From assembly GCF_003259695.1 (NCBI RefSeq), contig NZ_PZJH01000010.1, forward strand, positions 1 through 52,037: 52,037 nt of DNA, read 5' to 3'. The position numbers and the translations under genes are program-made. This stretch comes from Macrococcus epidermidis. Its GTDB lineage: Bacteria > Bacillota > Bacilli > Staphylococcales > Staphylococcaceae. Positions 8,971 through 16,265 of the stretch are shown piece after piece (the first letter of the stretch is position 1; each line of letters begins with the position of its first letter). A model generated the notes under the pieces. It saw only the letters and a list, made by a program, of their open reading frames with translations. It was not told where the DNA came from and ran no database searches.

Positions 8971-9924
8971 ATGGCATTAAGTATTTTGTATCATGATGAT
9001 AATAAACTAAAACGTGTTAATACAATAGATGATTTACCAAAAGATGCAACCTTCATTTGGTTTGACTTTGAAGGGGCGAATGAAGAAGAGAGTGAACTTT
9101 TTAAACAACATTTTGATATTAATGGATTAACGATAGAAGATGTAATACACAGTAATTCAAGACCAAAATATAAATATTATAATGCATATGAGTATTTAGT
9201 ATTCCAGAAGTTTGAACGCGATACAAATGAAGCAGAAACGATTAATGTGCTCCTGAAAGATAATGTTTTTATTACCTATCATGATGAAGATATTGAAGCA
9301 ACAGATGAAATAGATGCTTTAGCGAAAGAATTAGAAGAAGAAGCACCAAGTAATTTGACACCAAAAGTAGCAGCAATGATGTTGCTTGATAAAATAGTAG
9401 ATTTCTATACGGAAACTGTAGAATCGATAGAAGATAATGTGCTTAGTTTTGAAAAAAGACATTCTAAAGATAAGAAGCAACATTATGTAATGGATGATAT
9501 CTTTGACTTAAGAGCAAAATTGATTCGTATCAAAGGGATTATCGTACCAATGAGTGAACTGGTAGATGAATTAGAACGTGATCAGCATATGATAGAAACA
9601 GAACACGATCATCATTATATTCACCATATTCAGGACCATATGATTAAGCAGAAGAATATTATAAAAAATTCGCAGGAACTCACGGATGAAATAAGAAATA
9701 ACTATGAATCGTATAACAACTATAGAATGAACCGTGTAATGCAGATGTTAACCCTCGTATCCACTGTATTTCTACCATTGACATTGATTGCAGGAATTTA
9801 CGGGATGAACTTTGAGTACATGCCGGAACTCAAATGGAAGTATGGATACTTTACAGTACTGATCGTAATGGCGTTATTATTATTTGTAAGTATGGTGTAT
9901 TTTAAAAAGAAGAAGTGGTATTAA
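8971..9924 (+). CDS. corA: CorA-family divalent cation transporter
   Basis: Magnesium (or cobalt/nickel) channel of the CorA/MIT family, a homopentamer in the membrane. The N-terminal two thirds are the acidic cytoplasmic alpha/beta and long-helix region. Two C-terminal membrane helices flank the signature YGMNFEYMPEL (GMN about residue 278), and the protein ends in a basic tail KKKKWY. The reading frame opens at GTG 8956, but GAGGGGGGAGAG points to ATG 8971, giving 317 aa, the normal length. An uncharacterised, amber-interrupted gene begins 1 bp after the stop, so both are likely cotranscribed. Confidence 0.93.
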   Translation: MALSILYHDDNKLKRVNTIDDLPKDATFIWFDFEGANEEESELFKQHFDINGLTIEDVIHSNSRPKYKYYNAYEYLVFQKFERDTNEAETINVLLKDNVFITYHDEDIEATDEIDALAKELEEEAPSNLTPKVAAMMLLDKIVDFYTETVESIEDNVLSFEKRHSKDKKQHYVMDDIFDLRAKLIRIKGIIVPMSELVDELERDQHMIETEHDHHYIHHIQDHMIKQKNIIKNSQELTDEIRNNYESYNNYRMNRVMQMLTLVSTVFLPLTLIAGIYGMNFEYMPELKWKYGYFTVLIVMALLLFVSMVYFKKKKWY

Positions 9925-9925
9925 C

Positions 9926-10780
9926 ATGTTAGGATTATTTAAAAAGAAAAGACCAAAACCAGAAGTAGATGAATCTAGAATTGATTTAAATATTAGAAAA
10001 GAATTAGAGAAGACATTTATAAAAAGACACGTGATGAATGAAAAAGCTGTGAATGCAATCGTAAATATCTTTAGGAAATACCCACAAGAAATAATAATCG
10101 TTCATAGTTTTTCGAGTGAACCTAGATATAACAAAGAAAGTTTTAGGATTAAAATTGAAGAGATAATGAATTTGTCTTTTGCGGAGCAAATTGGGTATAT
10201 AGACACTTTATTATTGATATATGACAGTGAATATCAACCATTAATTTATTGGAACATAATTAGTGGAAACTTATATATTCATCCTAAATTTGAAGATATC
10301 ACAATTGTTGAAGATACTTTTAATCTTACTGAAAATTATTTATGGGAATCCTTCAATTCAGATGTTAAAGACACAATATATTTTGCTGATACTAAAATTA
10401 GAGGATATAAATCCATTGGATGGTCAGCTACATGGGATTCACTTGAGTTCTTTGAACTAGTAGAAGCGTTTAATATCACAGGAGCAATATTAAATGAAGG
10501 TTATGAAGAAACGAATGAAATTTTAGAACAATAGAAAGTTGAATATGAAAAATATGAAGGTTTCTTACTTATCAATGGAAATATTCATCCTGAATTTTTA
10601 ATGAAGTATTATAACATTAATGGAAATCAGGGCACTATATGTGAAATGGCACTTTTTGTTGATATGAAAGAACCAATTTCTAAAGAAATGATTAAAGGGA
10701 AATATGTAGATATAAAAGACTATAAGGTTATATTACCTATAGATGATTATGATGATATTCTATGTTTCTTTAATTTTTAG
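9926..10780 (+). pseudogene. Unknown protein gene interrupted by in-frame TAG at 10532
   Basis: A 202-codon frame (9926-10534) stops at TAG 10532-10534, but the same frame then stays open for another 81 codons to TAG 10778-10780. The continuation reads KVEYEKYEGFLLINGNIHPE, matching the style of the upstream part (NLYIHPKFEDITIVED), and has the same AT-rich codon use. The intact gene would encode 284 aa. The N-terminus is basic (FKKKRPKP) and the rest soluble. I recognise no family; its composition recalls small immunity-type or SMI1-like proteins, but that is a guess. It may be a nonsense pseudogene, a truncated but functional protein, or a sequencing error. It sits 1 bp after corA. Confidence 0.75.
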
Positions 10781-10813
10781 TATTTCCTTAAGGATGTATT
10801 ATTAATTTTATGC

Positions 10814-10840
10814 AAAAAATAAGCCCCTTGAGGGCTTATT
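10814..10840. terminator. Bidirectional terminator, csp copy 1 / unknown gene
   Basis: AATAAGCCC and GGGCTTATT form a 9-bp stem around CTTGA, with A6 on one side and T on the other. It serves the plus-strand interrupted gene and the minus-strand csp copy. Confidence 0.9.
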
Positions 10841-10855
10841 TTTCAACATTAAATA

Positions 10856-11056
10856 TTATAATTTAACGATGTTAGCAGCTTGAGGTCCACGTTGACCTTC
10901 TTCGATATTGAATTCAACTGCTTGACCTTCTTCTAAAGTTTTGTAACCGTCTCCTTCGATAGCACTGAAGTGAGCGAATACGTCGTCTCCACCTTCAACT
11001 TCGATGAATCCAAAACCTTTTTCTGCGTTAAACCATTTAACTGTACCTTGTGTCAT
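10856..11056 (-). CDS. csp: Cold-shock protein, copy 1
   Basis: Single OB-fold nucleic-acid chaperone of 66 aa, the standard CspA/CspB length, with RNP1 KGFGFIEV and RNP2 DVFAHFSA. It melts mRNA structure in the cytoplasm. An upstream in-frame TTG (11071) overlaps the GGAGGT ribosome site, so the start is ATG 11056 ([15 protein letters not shown]). It is the most diverged of the three tandem copies ([15 protein letters not shown]). It has its own promoter near 11207-11235, a leader of about 140 nt with a large stem-loop, and its own terminator. Confidence 0.96.
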   Translation of the reverse strand: MTQGTVKWFNAEKGFGFIEVEGGDDVFAHFSAIEGDGYKTLEEGQAVEFNIEEGQRGPQAANIVKL

Positions 11057-11110
11057 AATAATGACCTCCAAATAATTATTAAATAATATCTAATGTTTTA
11101 CATAAGAAAA

Positions 11111-11167
11111 CTTCACATATTTCAAAAAGCAAACCCTTAACACGATTACTTTTTGTAATATGTGAAG
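11111..11167 (-). promoter_or_regulatory. Leader stem-loop of csp copy 1
   Basis: CTTCACATAT.. (11111-11129) and its near-perfect inverted repeat (11149-11167) form a 19-bp stem with one A-A mismatch and a 19-nt loop in the untranslated leader. The same element precedes the other two csp copies. A thermosensing or mRNA-stability role is inferred. Confidence 0.8.
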
Positions 11168-11179
11168 TCCTTACGTTTC

Positions 11180-11235
11180 TTGCATATGTTCGATATATTT
11201 GTACTAAGTATATAACGCATATCAAGTTTTGTCAA
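11180..11235 (-). promoter_or_regulatory. Sigma-A promoter and 5' box of csp copy 1
   Basis: On the minus strand: TTGACA (11230-11235), 17-bp spacer, TATACT (11207-11212). Transcription should begin near 11200. The first transcribed bases include ATATATCGAACATATGCAA (11180-11198), conserved in all three copies and placed like a cold box. Confidence 0.85.
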
Positions 11236-11312
11236 TGTATTTGTAACTTTAGTTTATTTTCACCTGGTAAGTGTGCCATAAATTGTTGAATAGAGTAGCA
11301 TGAATCTACTTC

Positions 11313-11636
11313 TTACATAAAGCTTTTATTTTCTTTAATGTAACTATAAAGCAACACGATTAAAGTTGCGCCTAAGTAAACGAGTTCAGGCACGTCCTGA
11401 ATGATATTTAATGGTTTGGAAGTATCAAGTGTTAATAATTTATAGAATGAAAAGAAGAACAGGATGCCGATAACATAATCGAACGCTTTTGCATAAGCAG
11501 AAGTTCCGATCATTCTTTTTTCTTTATCTACTGGGTGTTTTGTTTTAAACATCGTCGTTTGACCATATATTTTATATTTAAATAATTCGAACAAGATGAA
11601 AGTTAGAATAACGATACCAGCAAGTAATTCTCTCAT
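11313..11636 (-). CDS. Small membrane protein of unknown function, 107 aa
   Basis: Three predicted membrane helices (about residues 4-20, 52-72 and 83-100). The loop between the first two carries basic residues and a TKHPVDKEKRMIG stretch. I do not recognise the family. TAAGGAGTG precedes ATG 11636 at good spacing, and a candidate promoter TTGAGA-17-TAACAT lies just upstream. It is wedged between csp copies 1 and 2 on the same strand, so the csp duplication was not a simple head-to-tail event here, or the gene was present in the duplicated unit and lost from the other gap. Confidence 0.75.
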   Translation of the reverse strand: MRELLAGIVILTFILFELFKYKIYGQTTMFKTKHPVDKEKRMIGTSAYAKAFDYVIGILFFFSFYKLLTLDTSKPLNIIQDVPELVYLGATLIVLLYSYIKENKSFM

Positions 11637-11702
11637 GAAGACACTCCTTATGGTTTTTTATACCAATAATGTTAACATATGAATAAAGCGTTCTCAATAA
11701 AC

Positions 11703-11730
11703 AAAAAAAATAAGCCCTTGAGGGCTTATT
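11703..11730 (-). terminator. Terminator of csp copy 2
   Basis: AATAAGCCC (11709-11717) and GGGCTTATT (11722-11730) with an eight-base T-run on the minus strand; nearly identical to the terminators of the other two csp copies. Confidence 0.9.
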
Positions 11731-11745
11731 TCTTCACATTAAATA

Positions 11746-11946
11746 TTATAATTTAACGATGTTAGCAGCTTGAGGTCCACGTTGACCTTCTTCGATATCG
11801 AATTCAACTGCTTGACCTTCTTCTAAAGATTTGTAACCTTCACCTTGAATAGCGCTGAAATGAGCGAATACGTCGTCTCCGCCTTCAACTTCGATGAATC
11901 CAAAACCTTTTTCTGCGTTAAACCATTTAACTGTACCTTGTGTCAT
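11746..11946 (-). CDS. csp: Cold-shock protein, copy 2
   Basis: 66-aa OB-fold cold-shock protein differing from copy 3 by only a few residues ([10 protein letters not shown] versus KT; TQG versus AQG at the start). RNP1 KGFGFIEV and RNP2 DVFAHFSA are intact. ATG 11946 follows GGAGGT at normal spacing; the longer in-frame TTG start is inside the ribosome site. It is transcribed alone from the promoter at 12100-12128. Confidence 0.96.
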   Translation of the reverse strand: MTQGTVKWFNAEKGFGFIEVEGGDDVFAHFSAIQGEGYKSLEEGQAVEFDIEEGQRGPQAANIVKL

Positions 11947-12004
11947 AATAATGACCTCCAATAAATTATTAAATAATATCTAATGTTTCTCCTACAAAGA
12001 AAAA

Positions 12005-12059
12005 TTCACATATTACAAAAAGTCTCGACTTAACACGATTACTTTTTGTAATATGTGAA
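12005..12059 (-). promoter_or_regulatory. Leader stem-loop of csp copy 2
   Basis: TTCACATATTACAAAAAGT (12005-12023) and ACTTTTTGTAATATGTGAA (12041-12059) are a perfect 19-bp inverted repeat with a 17-nt loop. Confidence 0.85.
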
Positions 12060-12072
12060 GAAGCTTTGTTTG

Positions 12073-12128
12073 TTGCATATGTCCGATATATTTGACTTAA
12101 GTATATAACGGATCGTTTAATAAGTCAA
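12073..12128 (-). promoter_or_regulatory. Sigma-A promoter and 5' box of csp copy 2
   Basis: On the minus strand: TTGACT (12123-12128), 17 bp, TATACT (12100-12105). The conserved box ATATATCGGACATATGCAA (12073-12091) follows at the expected 5' end of the RNA. Confidence 0.85.
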
Positions 12129-12256
12129 ACATGTGTTCTTGTGATTTGGTCTTAATATCTCGATAAAGTGCGTAGGTATCAGTCAAATTGAGTGAAATAT
12201 TTATTTTTATATTGCCTAATTGGATCAATAATAGCTGTAAAAATGAAATTATAGAT

Positions 12257-12284
12257 AAAAAAAATAAGCCCCTTGAGGGCTTAT
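12257..12284 (-). terminator. Terminator of csp copy 3
   Basis: ATAAGCCC (12264-12271) and GGGCTTAT (12277-12284) with an eight-base T-run on the minus strand; same design as the other two csp terminators. Confidence 0.88.
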
Positions 12285-12300
12285 CTTTCAACATTAAATA

Positions 12301-12501
12301 TTATAATTTAACGATGTTAGCAGCTTGAGGTCCACGTTGACCTTCTTCGATATCGAATTCAACTGCTTGTCCTTCTTCTAAAGTTTTGTAACCTTCACCT
12401 TGAATAGCGCTGAAGTGAGCGAATACGTCGTCTCCGCCTTCAACTTCGATGAATCCAAAACCTTTTTCTGCGTTAAACCATTTAACTGTACCTTGTGCCA
12501 T
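12301..12501 (-). CDS. csp: Cold-shock protein, copy 3
   Basis: 66-aa OB-fold cold-shock protein (starts [15 protein letters not shown]) with intact RNP1 and RNP2. The ribosome site GGAGGT lies about 10 bp before ATG 12501. It is the most upstream of the three tandem copies and has its own promoter, leader stem-loop and terminator. The three genes share most of their DNA sequence, including the leader near the ribosome site, so recent duplication or gene conversion is likely. Confidence 0.96.
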   Translation of the reverse strand: MAQGTVKWFNAEKGFGFIEVEGGDDVFAHFSAIQGEGYKTLEEGQAVEFDIEEGQRGPQAANIVKL

Positions 12502-12558
12502 AATATAATGACCTCCAATAAATTATTAAATAATATCTAATGTTTTACAAAGAAAACA

Positions 12559-12615
12559 CTTCACATATTACAAAAAGTGTTGTCTTACATTATTACTCTT
12601 TGTAATGATGTGAAG
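12559..12615 (-). promoter_or_regulatory. Leader stem-loop of csp copy 3
   Basis: Arms at 12559-12578 and 12595-12615. Compared with copy 2 there is one bulged C and one pair that becomes G-U in the transcribed orientation, so the stem is kept although the sequence changed. Confidence 0.8.
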
Positions 12616-12627
12616 AGCCTTAATTTC

Positions 12628-12684
12628 TTGCATATGTACGATAATATTTGAATTTATTATATAATGATTCATCACAATTGTCTA
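12628..12684 (-). promoter_or_regulatory. Sigma-A promoter and 5' box of csp copy 3
   Basis: On the minus strand: TAGACA (12679-12684), 17 bp, TATAAT (12656-12661), then the conserved ATCGTACATATGCAA box. Confidence 0.83.
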
Positions 12685-12713
12685 GTATTTATAGTCACTT
12701 TAATACAATATGA

Positions 12714-12735
12714 GTAAAATAAGAATTTATTTTAC
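12714..12735. other. AT-rich hairpin downstream of unknown gene
   Basis: GTAAAATAA and TTATTTTAC flank GAAT as a perfect 9-bp inverted repeat 37 bp past the stop of the minus-strand gene at 12773. There is no T-tract, so its role as terminator or operator is open. The rest of 12685-12772 shows nothing recognisable. Confidence 0.4.
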
Positions 12736-12772
12736 GTGTATTGAGGCATATATTAGGAGAATTGAAATAGTC

Positions 12773-13171
12773 TTATTGCACCACGTGGTGCTGTAAATAT
12801 TCGATAAATTGAATGAAACCATGTTTCTCAACAGTCATATCGTATGCATTATCAGTGCGGTGAGAAGAATCATGATTTTCTAATAAAGCTTTTAAGTGAA
12901 TCGTAATATCGATAGTCGTTTCATGAATATTCTTGATATCGATATATAATGATGGTTCTACAAAATGATATTTACCTGTGTTCAATGATTGAAGGTGACT
13001 GAGTATAATCAGATCTTCTTCATATAATATATGTTTAAATAGTAAGTTACGATGCCCATTAGTAAAAGAAATTTCAAATTTCACTACTTTTGGATCATGT
13101 TCAATACTGTATACTTTATAAATCATTGATGTACTATTGTTGATATCCATTAAAGGAAGCGTGTTATTCAT
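12773..13171 (-). CDS. Hypothetical protein, about 132 aa
   Basis: Unrecognised soluble protein with alternating strand-like segments (SMIYKVYSIEHDPKVVKFEI, YIDIKNIHETTIDITIHLKA) and a His-rich C-terminus. The open frame runs up to 13237, but ATCGAGGTGATC directly before two adjacent ATGs (13174 and 13171) marks the real start; 13171 has the better 6-nt spacing. The N-terminal extension is not coding-like. It is monocistronic between the csp cluster and the DMT transporter. Confidence 0.68.
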   Translation of the reverse strand: MNNTLPLMDINNSTSMIYKVYSIEHDPKVVKFEISFTNGHRNLLFKHILYEEDLIILSHLQSLNTGKYHFVEPSLYIDIKNIHETTIDITIHLKALLENHDSSHRTDNAYDMTVEKHGFIQFIEYLQHHVVQ

Positions 13172-13276
13172 CATGATCACCTCGATACAATTATAGCAAA
13201 ATATGTAATATAAATGAAAATGATAAATAGTAATCACGACGTTAAATGAAATTTCCTAAATACAAAGAAGATATAT

Positions 13277-14218
13277 TTAAAATAACCTGATCATCACTAC
13301 AGCACATACTAACAATCCTAAGCCTAACATTTGAACACGTGTAATTGGGACTTTTTTGGCACCAATTAAACCGAACATATCAATGATAATGCTGCATAAA
13401 ATTTGCCCGAATAAACAAATGACGACTACTAATCCAGTACCTATTATAGGGACGAGATATGCCATAAGTAAGACAAAGAAAGCACCGATAATCCCACCGC
13501 ACCAGATCCATATAGGCTTATCTTTGCCAAATGCCAAATTAAAATTGCTTAAATTCTTATACACAAAAGTTACAACAATAAATAACATCAAAGTTCCTAC
13601 TAAAAATGAAATAAACGCAGCGTGAACAGCTGAGTGGAGTAAGCTGCCTAAATGCCCATTAATTGCAGATTGACTGGCCATAAGCATCCCTCCAATAACG
13701 CCTAACAACTGAAAAGGTAATTTATTGCTGTTGCTACCTTGAATATGGATGGCCTGTCGTTTCTTTCTCAGGTAATCTGGTAATACGATTACACACAATA
13801 CACCGAGTAATAAAATAACAATTCCGATGAATCGCAGAATGGTGAAACTTTTCTCGGGTGAATAAAATAATCCAAAATGATCAATAAGCATACTCATAAT
13901 AATTTGCCCCATAATTGGAAGTACCACTGTTTGCACGCCGCCTAGTTTCGGAAAAAGTAAAATGTTTGTCGTAAGACCGATAAGACCGAAAATACCACCT
14001 AGCCAGATCCATAACGGATTGTTGAAGAAAATTGATGGTGCGATTAAAACACTATGTTTAGTCGCGAGTGTCATGATGAATAAAAAAATTGTTCCCACTA
14101 AAAAAGAAATAAATGATGCTACAAATGGTGATAAAACATATGTGCGTAACCTAGAATTAACTGCAGTTTGCACAGGAATCATCAGCCCAATAACAAAGGC
14201 AAGCAATATATATAACAT
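13277..14218 (-). CDS. DMT-family transporter, duplicated DUF606 (YdcZ) protein
   Basis: Ten-helix membrane protein of 313 aa made of two homologous DUF606 halves. Each half opens with the same motif: PVQTAVNSRLRTYVLSPFVA near residue 13 and ASQSAINGHLGSLLHSAVHA near residue 180, both followed by a FISFLVGT helix. Single-domain YdcZ proteins normally work as pairs, so this is a fused version. The substrate is unknown. The start is ATG 14218 behind AGGAGTG; the upstream 19 codons of the open frame are not supported. Confidence 0.88.
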   Translation of the reverse strand: MLYILLAFVIGLMIPVQTAVNSRLRTYVLSPFVASFISFLVGTIFLFIMTLATKHSVLIAPSIFFNNPLWIWLGGIFGLIGLTTNILLFPKLGGVQTVVLPIMGQIIMSMLIDHFGLFYSPEKSFTILRFIGIVILLLGVLCVIVLPDYLRKKRQAIHIQGSNSNKLPFQLLGVIGGMLMASQSAINGHLGSLLHSAVHAAFISFLVGTLMLFIVVTFVYKNLSNFNLAFGKDKPIWIWCGGIIGAFFVLLMAYLVPIIGTGLVVVICLFGQILCSIIIDMFGLIGAKKVPITRVQMLGLGLLVCAVVMIRLF

Positions 14219-14334
14219 AACAACACTCCTAAAATATAATAAAATAATCATACACGATTTGAGAGTGAATTTCATAAAATAGATACAAATATTTTGGCAA
14301 TGTAGAATATAAGGTTGTTAAATATTATTTTTTA

Positions 14335-14367
14335 TTTTTATGTTAAAATTATTTTAAACGATAAAAA
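14335..14367. promoter_or_regulatory. Candidate autoregulatory operator of HTH regulator
   Basis: TTAAAATTATTTTAA (14343-14357) is a perfect palindrome around one base, flanked by TTTTTATG (14335) and GATAAAAA (14360). The same nested arrangement occurs before the MFS gene at 15013-15046. Confidence 0.6.
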
Positions 14368-14381
14368 CTGTAGGTGAGGAA

Positions 14382-14945
14382 ATGGGCAATGAATTACTGA
14401 AAATATTAATCGATGAAAAAGCAAATCAAATCATTCAGCTGACACGGGATAAAGCGATGACAACGAAAGAAATTGCAAAAGCTTTAGATGTAAAGACATC
14501 AAATCTGTATTATCCTATTAAGAAACTGATGGAAGTTGAAGCGTTAAAAATAGTTGAAGAAAGACAAATCAAGAATATGACGGAATATTATTATTCAAGT
14601 GAACACTTAAATAAATCACCAATTAATTTTGATTTTCCAGCAATAAAAGAAAACTTCGATACAATAATAGCGTTTTACACATTAGAAGTTCAGAAAGTAT
14701 TTGACGCACTCAAACGAGATGCTGATAAATATGGTGAATTGTCTGAAGAGGAATTAAAGAAGAGTGAGACACCAAACAGTGCTCAAATGTCTAATTTAGA
14801 AGTGCAATTACCGTATGAACAATGGATGGAATTAATGAATGAAATGAGAGCTTTAAGTCAAAAGTATGAAGAAAAGTATAAAGATTTAGAACATAAAAAT
14901 GTGTATCAAATTCAACTGTCATCATATAAAGATGAAACTGAGTAG
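14382..14945 (+). CDS. Winged-helix transcriptional regulator (ArsR/HTH_20-like)
   Basis: 187-aa DNA-binding protein. Residues about 1-75 form a winged helix (MTTKEIAKALDVKTSNLYYPIKKL is the recognition region), followed by a long, acidic alpha-helical C-terminal region (about 85-187) typical of dimerisation or ligand domains in HTH_20-type regulators. Start ATG 14382 behind GGTGAGGA. It ends at its own terminator (14943) and precedes an MFS exporter with a matching operator, so it most likely represses itself and the exporter. The inducer is unknown. Confidence 0.82.
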   Translation: MGNELLKILIDEKANQIIQLTRDKAMTTKEIAKALDVKTSNLYYPIKKLMEVEALKIVEERQIKNMTEYYYSSEHLNKSPINFDFPAIKENFDTIIAFYTLEVQKVFDALKRDADKYGELSEEELKKSETPNSAQMSNLEVQLPYEQWMELMNEMRALSQKYEEKYKDLEHKNVYQIQLSSYKDETE

Positions 14946-14972
14946 AGTAGCAGAAGCTGCTCTATTTTTTTT
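14943..14972 (+). terminator. Terminator between regulator and MFS gene
   Basis: TAGAGTAGC and GCTGCTCTA (one G-U pair) around AGAA, followed by T8. Confidence 0.85.
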
Positions 14973-15000
14973 GTATGGAAAAATTGTCTGATAATTTTTA

Positions 15001-15046
15001 TTGACTTATTTATTTTTATCAGTAAAATATATTTTAACGATAAAAA
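15001..15046 (+). promoter_or_regulatory. MFS promoter with overlapping operator
   Basis: Promoter TTGACT (15001-15006), 16 bp, TAAAAT (15023-15028). The -10 lies in the palindrome TAAAATATATTTTA (15023-15036), itself flanked by the inverted repeat TTTTTATC (15013-15020) and GATAAAAA (15039-15046). It is near-identical to the element before the regulator gene. Confidence 0.7.
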
Positions 15047-15062
15047 TAATAGGAGTGATAAT

Positions 15063-16247
15063 ATGTCGAACAAAAATTACCTTTTAACGGGAAGGCTCAT
15101 TTCAGCGTTAGGTGATTCAATTTATTCAGTAGCAATTATGTGGTATATCTTTGATGTGACAAAAGATGCTTTTATTACGAGTGTCACTTCAGCAATTATC
15201 TTTACACCAGGTATTCTTTCTGCTTTTGCTGGCCCGGTAATTGATCACTTCAATCGCAAGAAGATGATGCTAATCGCACAAATCATGCAACTATTAATTA
15301 TGATCTTTATTGCAGTGATGTTCTATTTGAATCTTATGCCTATAAGTGTATTATTATTTAGTCTGTTTATCTTAGGATTAATAGAAGTAGTAGAAGGTAA
15401 TGCGGAAAGTGCATTGTCTCCTTTGGTGATGAAAGAAGATGAACTTATTGGATATAACAGTTTTGTAAGTACAGGTTCAACGATTATAGGTGTCATTGCC
15501 AAATTAATAACAGTTTGGCTAGTCATGAAAGCTGGTATAGAAAGTGTTTATTTTCTAAATGCAGCGACCTTCTTCCTAGCTGTGCTATTCTTCTCCAAGA
15601 TAAAATACAGCCATATTGATAACGGCGTATTTAATACTGAAATTTACAGAACTTCTATAACTGATGGATGGAAATATTTCGTGGGTAATAAGTTGTTTTT
15701 ATTTACCTTACCTGCTATGATCGCAAACTTTACAGGTAGTATGACCAATGCGATATTGCCGGCATTTACTTATAGTAGAGGTGGAGATTATGCATATGGC
15801 TATTATTTAACGGCGAGTGTTGTCTTCGCTTTGATAGGTTCTTTGATTACTCCTAAATTTAAAGATGTAGATATTAACAAGATATTAATGATTTCTCCAT
15901 TGATATCTGGTGTATGTATGGTACTTACAGCTATCGTTCCAAATTATTATGCTTCAATTTTCTTTTATGGTCTAATAACTTTACCAATTATGGTGCTAAA
16001 TATCAGTATGTTTACTTATATTCAGAAGATGGTTGATAACAAAGTGTTAGCACGTGTAGGTACTATAATGAGTGCGCTATGTATGGTAGCGATGCCTGTT
16101 GGATCATTGCTTGGAGGCGTTGTGGCAAAACAATTTGGTGTAGATGTGCCTATTTATATTTCAGGCATAGGATTTATGAGTTTAACAGCAGTGTTTCTGC
16201 TGCTACAGCGTAAAGGTGGAAAGATTGATATACAAAAAACCGTCTAA
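15063..16247 (+). CDS. MFS transporter (MFS_3 type exporter)
   Basis: 394-aa, about 12-helix drug/proton antiporter-like protein. It begins NYLLTGRLISALGDSIYSVA and has the loop 2-3 signature GPVIDHFNRKKMM, both typical of the MFS_3 (enterobactin-exporter/macrolide-efflux-like) group. Ribosome site AGGAGTGATA before ATG 15063. It is probably controlled by the adjacent winged-helix protein through the shared palindrome. The substrate cannot be assigned. It is convergent with the M20 peptidase gene only 7 bp away. Confidence 0.88.
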   Translation: MSNKNYLLTGRLISALGDSIYSVAIMWYIFDVTKDAFITSVTSAIIFTPGILSAFAGPVIDHFNRKKMMLIAQIMQLLIMIFIAVMFYLNLMPISVLLFSLFILGLIEVVEGNAESALSPLVMKEDELIGYNSFVSTGSTIIGVIAKLITVWLVMKAGIESVYFLNAATFFLAVLFFSKIKYSHIDNGVFNTEIYRTSITDGWKYFVGNKLFLFTLPAMIANFTGSMTNAILPAFTYSRGGDYAYGYYLTASVVFALIGSLITPKFKDVDINKILMISPLISGVCMVLTAIVPNYYASIFFYGLITLPIMVLNISMFTYIQKMVDNKVLARVGTIMSALCMVAMPVGSLLGGVVAKQFGVDVPIYISGIGFMSLTAVFLLLQRKGGKIDIQKTV

Positions 16248-16265
16248 GTTATACTCAAACGGTCT
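16233..16265 (-). terminator. Probable terminator of M20 peptidase gene
   Basis: On the minus strand ACCGT...ACGGT with a 15-nt loop is followed by T6. The structure overlaps the last codons of the convergent MFS gene. The stem is short, so confidence is moderate. Confidence 0.5.

Noticed and set aside
10532-10534. Recoded amber codon (pyrrolysine or programmed readthrough)
   Set aside because: No pyrrolysine machinery expected in this group and no stimulatory structure seen after the codon; nonsense mutation is simpler.
12097-12294. 65-codon minus-strand frame between csp copies 2 and 3
   Set aside because: It begins inside the csp copy 3 terminator, covers the csp copy 2 promoter and has no ribosome site.
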